Below are positions 47,312-55,507 of a stretch of DNA of 55,507 bases, one piece after another; the first letter of the stretch is position 1, and the number at the start of each line of letters is the position of its first letter. The stretch covers positions 1 to 55,507 of the forward strand of contig CASENB010000027.1 of NCBI GenBank assembly GCA_949289305.1. The letters are read 5' to 3'. Made by a program: the position numbers and the translations under genes. The notes below the pieces were generated by a model that saw only the letters and a program-made list of their open reading frames with translations, made no database searches and was not told where the DNA came from. This DNA comes from an uncultured Spirochaetales bacterium. GTDB taxonomy: Bacteria > Spirochaetota > Spirochaetia > Sphaerochaetales > Sphaerochaetaceae.

Positions 47312-49287
47312 GTTTGTTTACAAAGCGCATGAAGCTTTTAACGGCTGTTGTGCTCGATCAAGATAAAGATAAAGTCGTAAAGAATCTTCTTTCTAGCGGT
47401 GTTATGGATTTTGTCAACATCGAACTTTTAGATAAGGAGAGGATGAAGAAGATTAGGAAGTCCGATAGTCTGAAAGATAGGGAGAGCCTTTCTGATTACA
47501 GGCTTAGGATTGAAAGCCTGTTTACTCAGGCTGATCATAGGGCTCCGAGTATCGCTGCATCAGATCTCGACAAATTCGATGTCTTAGATCTAGATAAACT
47601 TAGAAAGTTCATAGAGCGCCTTACAGTCTCGACTCAGTCGATTAAGGATAAGCAGAGGATAGTAAATCAGAGATATCTTTCTCATCAGGAGCTTTTGAGG
47701 TATATCGATGAGAAGAAGAGCGAGTATATTGACGTCCGGGTAGGAAAGGTTGAAAGCAGGGTGGAAGATTTTTCCGCTCGTCTTAAGCAGCTTGGAGCCG
47801 TCATATGTTTAGATGGTTCTAATACGGTAATTCTCTCTTTCAGGCGCGATCGCGACCGTCTTGAAGATATTTTAGAAAAGTTCAGATGGAATGAAAACGG
47901 GGAGGCTGAAGAGCAGAAGAAAGCGCTTTCTAGAGCTAGAGCTGAACTTAACAGGTTAATCGATGCTGATAAAGCAGAGCTTAACAGCCTGAAGGAAGAG
48001 GTAAAGGCTAAGATATCTGAGCATATTGACGATCTTGATAAAGCCTGGCAGAACGTCAGAATACATGAGCTTTGCTCGTCTGTTGAGTCTTATTTCTCAT
48101 ATACCAAGAATACGACGCTCCTTTCTGGATGGGTTCCTGAGAACGAATATGATAAGGTTCGCAGTGCGATTCTAGATGCGACTGATGGAAGATGCATAAT
48201 TGAGGAAAGAGAAGCTGAAGAGATGGAGAGGGAGAGCGTCCCTGTCTCCTTGAATAACGCAAAGATCCTTAAGCCTTTTGAGCATCTTGTAAACAATTAC
48301 GGCACGCCCGAGTACGGTTCTATAAATCCGACTCCGTTTACGGCAATATGTTATATTATAATGTTTGCCCTTATGTTTGCAGACCTAGGACAAGGATTCG
48401 TACTTCTTCTTGTAGGCCTTATTGGCAAATATAGCTACAAGAAGAATCCTTTGAAGAAAGACGGGCTTATAAGCAGATATCTTTGCTCTCTTCTTATGTT
48501 CTTAGGACCGGCAAGCATGGTTGGCGGCATTCTCTTTGGATCATGCTTTGGGTACTCCTGGCTGCCTGCCTTATGGTTTAACTATCATAGCGTGGTAAAC
48601 GGGCATGGAGGAAACGCTTACGTAAACGATATCTATGATATCTTAGGAATTACTATTAAATTCGGTATTGCGGTAATTGCGCTTGCCATCGCATTAAACT
48701 GGATTAACCTAATAAGGAAGAAGAGGTTCTTCGAACTTATATTTGATAAAAACGGAATCGTCGGAGGCGCTTTATATGCTATTGGCGTTTATATCGGATT
48801 TGGTTTCGTTGCATCAGGCTATAAGAGCATTTCAATGCCTAGCTGGATGGGATTTGCACTCGTATTATTAATCGTGATGATCTTCTTATCAGAGCCTGTT
48901 CACTTTGTGCTAAAGCTCAGGAAAGGAGAAAAAGAGAAAGTAAGCCAGCTTGTTATAAATACTGTTATCGAAAGCCTTATCACGATCCTTGAGATTTTCT
49001 CAGGATATCTTGCAAACACGCTTTCATTCATGAGGGTTGCCGGTCTTGGCATTGCCCACGTTTCATTAATGACGGCATTCCAGGATATGGCTGCAATGAC
49101 TGGAAATGCAGTATTTTCTACGCTTATTATCATAATTGGAAACGTGCTTGTAATAGTTCTTGAAGGGCTTTCTGCAGGAATCAACTCGCTCAGACTCAAC
49201 TATTACGAGTTCTTTACAAGGTTCTTTACCGGCCGTGGTTTTGCTTACCAGCCTATTGGGCTTGAAGGCAGAAGAAAGGCCAACTGA
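47308..49287 (+). CDS. atpI: V-type ATPase subunit I
   Basis: 659 residues. A cytoplasmic N-terminal half with long coiled coils (about 1-335) contacts the peripheral stalks. The C-terminal half has about eight membrane helices including PTPFTAICYIIMFALMFADLGQGF and LANTLSFMRVAGLGIAHVSL, where the conserved Arg forms the ion half-channel. It is the counterpart of NtpI/VMA a-subunit. Confidence 0.95.
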   Translation: MSLFTKRMKLLTAVVLDQDKDKVVKNLLSSGVMDFVNIELLDKERMKKIRKSDSLKDRESLSDYRLRIESLFTQADHRAPSIAASDLDKFDVLDLDKLRKFIERLTVSTQSIKDKQRIVNQRYLSHQELLRYIDEKKSEYIDVRVGKVESRVEDFSARLKQLGAVICLDGSNTVILSFRRDRDRLEDILEKFRWNENGEAEEQKKALSRARAELNRLIDADKAELNSLKEEVKAKISEHIDDLDKAWQNVRIHELCSSVESYFSYTKNTTLLSGWVPENEYDKVRSAILDATDGRCIIEEREAEEMERESVPVSLNNAKILKPFEHLVNNYGTPEYGSINPTPFTAICYIIMFALMFADLGQGFVLLLVGLIGKYSYKKNPLKKDGLISRYLCSLLMFLGPASMVGGILFGSCFGYSWLPALWFNYHSVVNGHGGNAYVNDIYDILGITIKFGIAVIALAIALNWINLIRKKRFFELIFDKNGIVGGALYAIGVYIGFGFVASGYKSISMPSWMGFALVLLIVMIFLSEPVHFVLKLRKGEKEKVSQLVINTVIESLITILEIFSGYLANTLSFMRVAGLGIAHVSLMTAFQDMAAMTGNAVFSTLIIIIGNVLVIVLEGLSAGINSLRLNYYEFFTRFFTGRGFAYQPIGLEGRRKAN

Positions 49288-49307
49288 AATATATAGGAGG
49301 GTCAAGA

Positions 49308-49652
49308 ATGACCGCATTTGAATTTAAGAGAAAGGTAAATTTAACTTTCGCATTGACTTTGGCACTGTTAATCGGTACGGCGTTCATCTATTCACCTACG
49401 CTTTATGCAGCTTCTGAGAGCGTTCAGAGCGGAAGCTACCAGACGGCATTAATCTGTTTTGCCGCAGCTCTTGCTTTCGGTCTTGGTGCTATTAGTGCTG
49501 GTATTGCTATTTCTAACGTAGGATCTGCTGCAATGGGTGCTATTTCCGAGAAACCGGAGATTGCAAGTAATGCGCTTATCTTCATCGGACTTTCTGAAGG
49601 TCTCGTTGTTTTCGGCTTCATTACAGCTTTGATGATCCTTGGAACGGTTTAA
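49308..49652 (+). CDS. atpK: V-type ATPase proteolipid subunit K
   Basis: 114 residues with three hydrophobic segments. The first (LTFALTLALLIGTAFIY, about 12-28) may be a signal or additional helix, followed by one two-helix c-unit: LGAISAGIAISNVGSAAMGAISEKPE and FIGLSEGLVVFGFITALMIL with the ion-carrying Glu. So it is a single-hairpin (not duplicated) type. The residue after Glu is Gly, not Ser/Thr, which does not support the common Na+ motif. GGAGG lies before the ATG. Confidence 0.92.
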   Translation: MTAFEFKRKVNLTFALTLALLIGTAFIYSPTLYAASESVQSGSYQTALICFAAALAFGLGAISAGIAISNVGSAAMGAISEKPEIASNALIFIGLSEGLVVFGFITALMILGTV

Positions 49653-49951
49653 TGGAATATTACGTCATTGGCGATGATGACACCGTCTTAGGGTTTTCTA
49701 TCGTCGGCGTTTCAGGTGAGGCGGTTCATACAGCCGAAGAGGCCCGTCTTGCTTGGCAGAACGCTTTGGAAAACAAAGAGAGGGCGATAATAATTATCAG
49801 CGAAGACACTGCTGATATGATAAGGGAGACTGTGGACCACTATCTTTTTAGCGAGTCCTTCCCCCTTGTCGTTGAAATTCCCTCTCCTGGCAGTCCCTTT
49901 AAAAGGGATCTTAAAAGCCTCGTAAATGAGGCTATAGGAGTTTCTATATGA
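49652..49951 (+). CDS. atpF: V-type ATPase subunit F
   Basis: 99 residues. VIGDDDTVLGFSIVGVSG and AIIIISEDTADMIRETVDHY are typical of subunit F/NtpG, part of the central rotor stalk with D. It is coupled to atpK (TAATG) and to subunit E (ATGA). Confidence 0.93.
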   Translation: MEYYVIGDDDTVLGFSIVGVSGEAVHTAEEARLAWQNALENKERAIIIISEDTADMIRETVDHYLFSESFPLVVEIPSPGSPFKRDLKSLVNEAIGVSI

Positions 49952-50562
49952 GTTATGATTCTAAAAGCCTTACGGATGGGATCATCAAAGAAGCTAAAGA
50001 TAAGGCCGAATCTATTATTAAAGAAGCAAACATCGAGAAAACTAAGATCCTTGAAGGGGCGAGAATTGATTCTGAAAAGAAGAAAGATGAGATGCAGAGG
50101 TCTTTGGATCTTCGCCTAAGCTCTTTAAGGCAAAGAGAAGAGAGTGCCAAAAAGAGCCAGGATAGGCTTAAGGAGATGAAGAGCCTTGACGCATCGTATT
50201 CGGCAGTGATGAAGAGCGTATACGACGAAATCTCAAGTATGGCGAAAAATGGAAAACTCAGGCCATATTTAATTTCTTGGATAGCAGAGGCCGCTATAGG
50301 ACTAGATAAGGATGACGCCATTGTAAGCTTTTGCAAGGATGCAAAAGGTGATGATTCCATGCTTAAAGAGGCTGAAGAGCTTATCAAAGAGAGGAGCGGA
50401 AGATCTGTTTCTCTTTCGCTCGATGAGAGGTTTGCCGATGAGATCGGCGTCGTATTGTATTCGCTAGACAGGAAAATAAGCTATAACAACCTTCTTTCCA
50501 CACGTATAAGACGAAGAGAGAGGGAGATAAGACAAATAGTACAGGAAGAAAATGCAAGATAA
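49948..50562 (+). CDS. atpE: V-type ATPase subunit E
   Basis: 204 residues. A long charged helix at the N-terminus (KEAKDKAESIIKEANIEK) and a small globular C-terminal domain (ISYNNLLSTRIRRREREI), as in NtpE/AhaE peripheral stalk subunits; partner of the G/H coiled coil. It overlaps subunit A by 11 nt. Confidence 0.88.
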   Translation: MSYDSKSLTDGIIKEAKDKAESIIKEANIEKTKILEGARIDSEKKKDEMQRSLDLRLSSLRQREESAKKSQDRLKEMKSLDASYSAVMKSVYDEISSMAKNGKLRPYLISWIAEAAIGLDKDDAIVSFCKDAKGDDSMLKEAEELIKERSGRSVSLSLDERFADEIGVVLYSLDRKISYNNLLSTRIRRREREIRQIVQEENAR

Positions 50563-52333
50563 GATAATTGGAAGGGTAAAAAGGGTTAATGGCCCTGTTC
50601 TCATCGTAAAAGGCATCACAGATGCCAAGATGATGGAGCTTGTATACGTAAGCGATCTAAGAATCGTCGGTGAAGTTGTAAAGCTCAATGGCGATGAGGC
50701 GACCGTTCAGGTCTATGAGGATGCGACCTCTATTGCACCAGAAGATAACGTGTACGGTACGGGAAGGAGTTTGTCCGTAGAACTCGGTCCTGGCCTCATT
50801 GGAAATATATATGACGGCATACAGCGTCCTTTGGAAGAAATTAGGACTCTCAGCGGCGATTTTATCGAGAGGGGAATTTCTATCAGCTCTATAAGCCATG
50901 ATAAGCTCTGGCATTTTACTCCGGTAAAGAAAGCCGGGGATGAGGTGGCCTCAGGAAGTATTCTTGGCGAAGTCGTAGAGACAGAAAGGGTGTTGCATCG
51001 CATAATGCTTAGTCCTGAGTATGAGGGGAAATATCATATCGTCTCAATAAATGACGAAGGGGATTATAAGGCAAATGACGAGATTGCCCTTATAGAGGAT
51101 GAAAGCGGAAAGACGCATGGCGTCAAGATGAACCAGTACTGGCCAATCAGGGTTCCTCGTCCTGTAAAAGAACGTCTTGGACTAGACAGGCCTTTAATTA
51201 CAGGGCTAAGGGTTATCGATTCATTGTTCCCACTTGCCAAAGGCGGTACTGTTGCAATTCCAGGAGGATTTGGAACAGGAAAGACTATGACGCAGCACTC
51301 TATTGCGCAGTGGTGCGATGCAGATATCATCGTATACATAGGCTGCGGAGAGAGAGGTAACGAGATGACGGATGTTCTCAGAGAGTTCCCGCATCTTGTA
51401 GATCCGAGAACCGGACAGAGCCTTATGGAGAGGACAATATTGATTGCGAACACGTCGAACATGCCTGTTTCGGCTAGAGAGGCTTCGATCTATACCGGCA
51501 TTACAATGGCGGAGTATTATCGTGACATGGGCTATAACGTTGCAATCATGGCAGATAGCACGTCTCGTTGGGCTGAGGCTCTAAGAGAGCTTTCAGGAAG
51601 AATGGAGGAGATGCCGGCAGAGGAGGGATTCCCTGCTTATCTTCCATCCCGTATAGCTCAATTTTATGAAAGAGCGGGACATATGATGTGCCTATCAGAA
51701 AAAGAAGGATCTGTTTCGATCATTGGAGCTGTTTCTCCTCCTGGCGGAGACTTCTCAGAACCTGTCACACAGCATACGAAAAGGTTCGTACGTTGTTTCT
51801 GGGGCCTTGATAGGGCTCTTGCTTCATCGCGTCACTATCCTGCAATCAGCTGGCTTGACTCATATAGCGAATATGTAGATGAGGTTAAAGACTGGTGGGA
51901 GAAAGAGAGCGGAGGAGAATGGGCCGAGAACAGACAGAAGATAATGGAACTTCTTCAAAAAGAGGTAAGACTTAATCAGATCGTAAAACTTGTAGGACCG
52001 GATGCTCTTCCTGACAGTCAGAACTTTATAATAGAATGCTGTTCTCTCTTTAAAACGGCATTCTTACAACAGAACGCTTTTGACGAGATAGACAGATATT
52101 GTTCTGTTAAAAAGCAGGTTAAGATGCTCTCTTTGATAATCCATTATTATGAAGAGGGGCAGGCGGCAATTGCTAAAGGCGTTCCAATGGTGAAGATTAA
52201 GAGGCTTTCTGCAGTACAGGATATTGCGAGAATGCGCTTCAATATCAAGAACGGGGATGAGGAAGAGATCGATAAACTCGCTCTTAAACTCGATAGGGCG
52301 ATAATGCAGCTAGGAAGTATTTATGAAGATTGA
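50552..52333 (+). CDS. atpA: V-type ATPase catalytic subunit A
   Basis: 593 residues. Walker A is GGFGTGKTM (about 236-244; commonly GPFGSGKT), with the A-subunit non-homologous region before it. [15 protein letters not shown], Walker B-region [19 protein letters not shown] and [12 protein letters not shown] are conserved. It hydrolyses or makes ATP in the cytosolic V1 head with subunit B. The ATG is inside the end of subunit E. Confidence 0.97.
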   Translation: MQDKIIGRVKRVNGPVLIVKGITDAKMMELVYVSDLRIVGEVVKLNGDEATVQVYEDATSIAPEDNVYGTGRSLSVELGPGLIGNIYDGIQRPLEEIRTLSGDFIERGISISSISHDKLWHFTPVKKAGDEVASGSILGEVVETERVLHRIMLSPEYEGKYHIVSINDEGDYKANDEIALIEDESGKTHGVKMNQYWPIRVPRPVKERLGLDRPLITGLRVIDSLFPLAKGGTVAIPGGFGTGKTMTQHSIAQWCDADIIVYIGCGERGNEMTDVLREFPHLVDPRTGQSLMERTILIANTSNMPVSAREASIYTGITMAEYYRDMGYNVAIMADSTSRWAEALRELSGRMEEMPAEEGFPAYLPSRIAQFYERAGHMMCLSEKEGSVSIIGAVSPPGGDFSEPVTQHTKRFVRCFWGLDRALASSRHYPAISWLDSYSEYVDEVKDWWEKESGGEWAENRQKIMELLQKEVRLNQIVKLVGPDALPDSQNFIIECCSLFKTAFLQQNAFDEIDRYCSVKKQVKMLSLIIHYYEEGQAAIAKGVPMVKIKRLSAVQDIARMRFNIKNGDEEEIDKLALKLDRAIMQLGSIYED

Positions 52334-53726
52334 GAATAATAAAAAAGCACTTTATAGCGGCAGAGAGTATATCGGAGCTGCTAAAATGGATGGTCCTCTT
52401 CTATATATGAGAGGTACTCACAGCGTAGGATATGGCGAACTTGTCGAGATAAAAGGAAATGATGGGAAAATCAGACAGGGACAGGTGCTAGATACGTCTG
52501 ACGACATCGTATGCGTACAGGTTTTCGAAGGTACTGACGGTCTTGCACTTCCCAATACGAGCGTCCGTTTTCTTGGAGAGCCGTTAACAATATCTGTGAC
52601 TGAAAAAATGCTTGGCCGTGTTATGAACGGACTAGGAAAGAGCAGGGACGGAGCGCAAAATCCAAGCGGTGCAGAGGAAAGGAATGTAAACGGAGTCCCT
52701 ATCAATCCGACTGCAAGAGAATACCCGAGAGATTTCATTCAGACTGGAATTTCCGTAATTGATGGGATGACTACATTGATCCAAGGACAAAAGCTTCCAA
52801 TCTTTAGCGGAAACGGAATGGATCATAATAAGCTTGCGTCACAGATTGCCAGACAGGCGAAAGTAAGGGGAGCAGAGAGTGATTTCGCTATCGTATTTGC
52901 TGCAATGGGCGTAAAGTACGACGTTGCTAAATACTTCATTGATTCGTTTGAAGAGACGGGCGTATTAGATAACGTAGCGCTTTTTTTATCCCTTGCCGAC
53001 GATCCGTCAATTGAGAGAACTATTACGCCTCATACAGCGCTGACTCTAGCTGAATATCTTGCTTTTGATAAAGGCAAGCAGGTTCTTGTAATTATGACAG
53101 ATATGACGAACTATTGCGAAGCGCTTAGAGAGATTGGAACTCTCAGAGGTGAGATTCCTTCAAGAAAGGGATATCCTGGATATCTTTATTCAAACCTTGC
53201 TGAGATCTATGAGAGAAGCGGTAAGATAAGCGGAAAGAGCGGAAGTATCACGCAGCTTCCTATCCTTACTATGCCTAATGACGATATTTCCCATCCTATT
53301 CCTGATCTTACAGGATATATCACGGAAGGACAGATCGTATTTGATCGCGATATGAGTTCCCGCGGAATCTATCCTCCAATCAACTGTCTGCCATCCCTTT
53401 CTAGGCTTATGAAGGACGGAATTGGAGATGGAATGACAAGAAGCGACCATCCGCACTTGTCCAACCAGCTTTTTGCTTCATATTCTCACGTAAAAGACGT
53501 AAGAAACCTTGCATCCGTTATTGGTGAAGAAGAGCTTACGGAAACAGATCATAAGTATATAGAGTTCGGTGAATTCTTTGAAAAGAAGTTTGTTGCTCAA
53601 AGATATGACGAGGACAGATCCATTGAAGAAACTCTGGATCTCGGATGGCAGGCTCTATCTATTCTTCCTCCTGAAGAGCTGCAGAGGCTTACGGAAGAGG
53701 AGATAAACGAGCACTATAAGGGGTAG
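52323..53726 (+). CDS. atpB: V-type ATPase regulatory subunit B
   Basis: 467 residues. [21 protein letters not shown] with [18 protein letters not shown] (degenerate nucleotide-binding loop of non-catalytic B subunits), [14 protein letters not shown], and [20 protein letters not shown] are B-subunit hallmarks. It alternates with A in the V1 head. It overlaps the A gene by 11 nt. Confidence 0.97.
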   Translation: MKIENNKKALYSGREYIGAAKMDGPLLYMRGTHSVGYGELVEIKGNDGKIRQGQVLDTSDDIVCVQVFEGTDGLALPNTSVRFLGEPLTISVTEKMLGRVMNGLGKSRDGAQNPSGAEERNVNGVPINPTAREYPRDFIQTGISVIDGMTTLIQGQKLPIFSGNGMDHNKLASQIARQAKVRGAESDFAIVFAAMGVKYDVAKYFIDSFEETGVLDNVALFLSLADDPSIERTITPHTALTLAEYLAFDKGKQVLVIMTDMTNYCEALREIGTLRGEIPSRKGYPGYLYSNLAEIYERSGKISGKSGSITQLPILTMPNDDISHPIPDLTGYITEGQIVFDRDMSSRGIYPPINCLPSLSRLMKDGIGDGMTRSDHPHLSNQLFASYSHVKDVRNLASVIGEEELTETDHKYIEFGEFFEKKFVAQRYDEDRSIEETLDLGWQALSILPPEELQRLTEEEINEHYKG

Positions 53727-53729
53727 TTT

Positions 53730-54353
53730 ATGGATACGACGCTAGCTCCTACCAGGTCCAATTTAATGAAGCTGAAGGACGAGCTTGCTTTTTCCCGTCT
53801 AGGCTATGATCTTCTGGATCAGAAAAGAAGCATTTTAGTTAGCGAGCTTTTAACGCTTGTTGACCAGGCTGTTGATTATCAGAACAGGGTTGAAAAAGCG
53901 CTTTTAGAAGCTGAAGAGACGCTTCAGGATGCCGTAATGCATATGGGGCGTCTTAGGGTTGCAAACCTTGCCGGATCTGTAAATATTCAAAGTTCTATAA
54001 GCTTAAGCGAGAGAAAAGTTATGGGTGTCAGCCTTCCTAAAGTAGATACATTCTTTTCAGGCGATGGACCGTTCTTTTCTCCAGAGGGAACGAGCATGCT
54101 TTCTGAGCTTGCCATTAACAGATACTCTAGAGCTCTGATGCTTATGGGTAAAATGGCAGAGTTAAAAGTTTCTATAATGCGTCTTAGCAGGGAAGTTAAG
54201 AAAACCATAAGAAAAGTTAATGCCCTTGAAAAGCTTGTAATACCTGAGAAAGAGGAGACGCTAAAGTATTTAACAGGTAGGATTGAAGAGCAGGAAAGGG
54301 AGTCGTTCATTCTCTTAAAGGCAGTAAAAGAGAGAATGGAAAAGGCAAAATAA
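53730..54353 (+). CDS. atpD: V-type ATPase central stalk subunit D
   Basis: 207 residues. APTRSNLMKLKDELAFSRLGYDLLDQKR is the start of the rotor coiled coil, and a second antiparallel helix ends the protein (VNALEKLVIPEKEETLKYL). It turns inside the A3B3 head and is the last structural gene of the complex. The usp gene follows 16 nt later. Confidence 0.95.
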   Translation: MDTTLAPTRSNLMKLKDELAFSRLGYDLLDQKRSILVSELLTLVDQAVDYQNRVEKALLEAEETLQDAVMHMGRLRVANLAGSVNIQSSISLSERKVMGVSLPKVDTFFSGDGPFFSPEGTSMLSELAINRYSRALMLMGKMAELKVSIMRLSREVKKTIRKVNALEKLVIPEKEETLKYLTGRIEEQERESFILLKAVKERMEKAK

Positions 54354-54369
54354 TAAAGGGGGAGAGAGT

Positions 54370-54861
54370 ATGACTAATGCGCCATTTGTTGACATACTTA
54401 CATATTTAGATGGATCTGAGGGATCTCTTAGCGCACTCATGTATTCTATAATGCTTGCAAAAAGCACAGATTCTAAGCTGCACGTTTTATATGTTGTAAA
54501 CACGAAAGCTTTAGGAGATCTCGTTAAAAGCCATATTTTCGTAGATCAGGAAAAGAGCGAGTATCTTAGGGATTTGAAAAAGGATGCAGAACGCCATATA
54601 AGGCATGCAGAGAAACTGGCTCAGCAGAAAGGGGTCAGTATTGATGCTTCAATAGTCGAGGGATCTCCACATCAGCAGGTAATGAAATATATAAAAGAAA
54701 ACCACATAGATCTTCTTGCCTTAGGTTCTATTAATGTTATAAGAAGTAGGAGAGAAGAGCTTACAAGCGAGAATGACAGGATGATGAGAACAAGTCCATG
54801 TCCTGTTCTGGTTGTGAAAGATGATGATAACATCTGGTCTATGTTTGAGGAGGATTATTGA
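54370..54861 (+). CDS. Universal stress protein (UspA family)
   Basis: 163 residues. ILTYLDGSEGSLSALMYSIMLAK is the N-terminal strand-helix, and VEGSPHQQVMKYIKENHIDLLALGS leads to the nucleotide-loop region. The usual G-x2-G-x9-G(S/T) is only partly kept (GSINVIRSRREEL), so ATP binding is uncertain. It is in the V-ATPase transcription unit with site GGGGGAGAG and overlaps the next gene (TGATG). Confidence 0.85.
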   Translation: MTNAPFVDILTYLDGSEGSLSALMYSIMLAKSTDSKLHVLYVVNTKALGDLVKSHIFVDQEKSEYLRDLKKDAERHIRHAEKLAQQKGVSIDASIVEGSPHQQVMKYIKENHIDLLALGSINVIRSRREELTSENDRMMRTSPCPVLVVKDDDNIWSMFEEDY

Positions 54862-55313
54862 TGTCTTTAACCGATAGTCTGAAGAAAGAGTTTTGTTTCT
54901 GCCCGTTAGAAGGGAGAACTAAAGATGAGTTGCTTGAGAACCTTGTTTCATGTTTCTCCACAGCATATGGATTAAATGAAGATGCAAAAGATGAAGTTTT
55001 GAAGGCAATTATGGATCGAGAAAAGCTTGGATCTACAGGATTCGGCGATGGAATTGCAATACCGCATGCAAAAGTGAAAGAGGTTGAAGGCGTTCAAGTA
55101 GCACTCGCTGTTGGAAAGGATGATGTTGATTATTCATCCTTAGATAATAAGCCGACAAGGATTTATTTTCTCGTCCTTGCTAACCCAGAGTGTTCCAGTG
55201 AGCATGTACAGGTTCTATCCCAAATAGCAATGGTTGCTAAAAACTCCAGTATGGTAAGGCTGATCAGAAGCGCAAAAAGCAAAAATGATCTGATAAATGT
55301 ATTCTTTAATTAA
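54861..55313 (+). CDS. PTS EIIA (fructose/mannitol, PtsN-like) domain protein
   Basis: 150 residues from ATG 54861, 6 nt after GAGGAGG. LEGRTKDELLENLVSCF, REKLGSTGFGDGIAIPHAK (with the phospho-accepting His) and HVQVLSQIAMVAK are the EIIA-Fru pattern. With no sugar permease nearby it is more likely a regulatory PtsN-type protein than a transporter component. It is the last gene of the V-ATPase unit and is followed by a terminator. Confidence 0.88.
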   Translation: MSLTDSLKKEFCFCPLEGRTKDELLENLVSCFSTAYGLNEDAKDEVLKAIMDREKLGSTGFGDGIAIPHAKVKEVEGVQVALAVGKDDVDYSSLDNKPTRIYFLVLANPECSSEHVQVLSQIAMVAKNSSMVRLIRSAKSKNDLINVFFN

Positions 55314-55318
55314 TTTAT

Positions 55319-55371
55319 TCCTCCTTAATCTTTTTCTTATAATGAGTTAAAGAAAAGGAGGAAAATTTTTT
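55319..55371 (+). terminator. Terminator at the end of the V-ATPase-usp-PTS unit
   Basis: tcctcctt (55319-55326) with aaggagga (55355-55362), an AT-rich inner part and a T6 tract (55366-55371). Confidence 0.65.
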
Positions 55372-55393
55372 CAAAAAAAAGTGAAAAAAGTAA

Positions 55394-55423
55394 TTGACAG
55401 GGAGGAGGGAAAAGGGGTAGATT
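55394..55423 (+). promoter_or_regulatory. Strong promoter, probably of a stable RNA (rRNA-type) operon
   Basis: A consensus TTGACA (55394-55399), 18-bp spacer and TAGATT (55418-55423), preceded by an A-tract (55373-55390) resembling an UP element. It is followed by a GC-containing start region and no open frame to the window end. Confidence 0.5.
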
Positions 55424-55488
55424 GTCGTAGCGTGCTGAGAGGCACGGACAAAGTTTTTTAAGATCGGAAGCGCAGGGGAAGAGAGAGA

Positions 55489-55506
55489 AGGAAGCGGATG
55501 CTTCCT
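55489..55506 (+). other. Leader hairpin at the right edge
   Basis: aggaagc (55489-55495) with gcttcct (55500-55506), loop ggat, in a purine-rich leader after the promoter at 55394. A second short stem, gtgc/gcac, is at about 55432-55445. It could be a processing stem ahead of 16S rRNA. The RNA itself is outside the window. Confidence 0.35.
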
Positions 55507-55507
55507 G

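Overview
The window looks like chromosomal DNA of a spirochaete (Spirochaetota), probably a host- or gut-associated, anaerobic relative of Sphaerochaeta/Treponema. This is inferred from gene content, not from a 16S gene: a complete bacterial V-type ATPase operon, a P13-like envelope protein, DUF4105 and BspA-type leucine-rich-repeat lipoproteins, a DapL-type lysine pathway, anaerobic ribonucleotide reductase, Feo iron uptake, and a small 2[4Fe-4S] ferredoxin. Gene density is high, junctions are often ATGA/TAATG overlaps, and intergenic regions carry recognisable sigma70-type promoters, hairpin terminators and operators.

Layout. 1-1122: remnant of accessory DNA: the N-terminus of an IS110-family transposase running off the left edge, its upstream non-coding segment (candidate bridge RNA), a small zinc-ribbon/membrane protein, and a gene interrupted by an amber codon; an 11-bp tandem repeat marks the join to the chromosome. 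1258-6687: carbamate kinase, a DUF4105 envelope protein, recO-recJ and rpmB. 6804-10484: thrA-thrC, with a ThrA whose aspartokinase half looks inactive. 10517-15698: a MATE exporter and a DtxR-family regulator, divergent from feoA-feoA-feoB plus three small membrane proteins; three overlapping inverted repeats cover the feo promoter. 15796-17202: an unknown exported protein and a methyltransferase. 17334-21996: a complete branched-chain amino acid ABC transporter (livKHMGF), then a CBS-ACT sensor protein. 22976-27007: an AT-rich envelope cluster (two beta-barrel candidates, a P13-like protein, an InlB/BspA repeat lipoprotein). 27065-36862: rarA with an extra C-terminal domain, a lipoprotein, a Bax-inhibitor-like protein, a pseudouridine synthase, xseA-xseB, ferredoxin, tandem TM2 proteins and topB.

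37011-42223 is one tightly overlapped run dapB-dapA-dapL-lysA-ybgC-nrdG. nrdD follows behind two well-spaced NrdR boxes and carries a fused glutaredoxin-like domain. After a YiaK/DlgD-type dehydrogenase comes tRNA-Pro(GGG), and only 32 nt later the nine-gene V-ATPase operon (G/H-C-I-K-F-E-A-B-D), followed by a universal stress protein and a PTS IIA-type protein. The window ends in a strong promoter and leader hairpin of the kind that precedes stable RNA operons.

The observations most worth following are the candidate IS110 bridge RNA, the degenerate aspartokinase half of ThrA, the tRNA-Pro/V-ATPase shared promoter, the repeated occurrence of a -10 box 6-8 nt before a start codon with no Shine-Dalgarno (likely leaderless mRNAs), the NrdD-redoxin fusion with NrdR boxes, and an unlisted 38-residue membrane protein in the feo operon. 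I found no wholly new multi-gene system that I could defend from the sequence alone.
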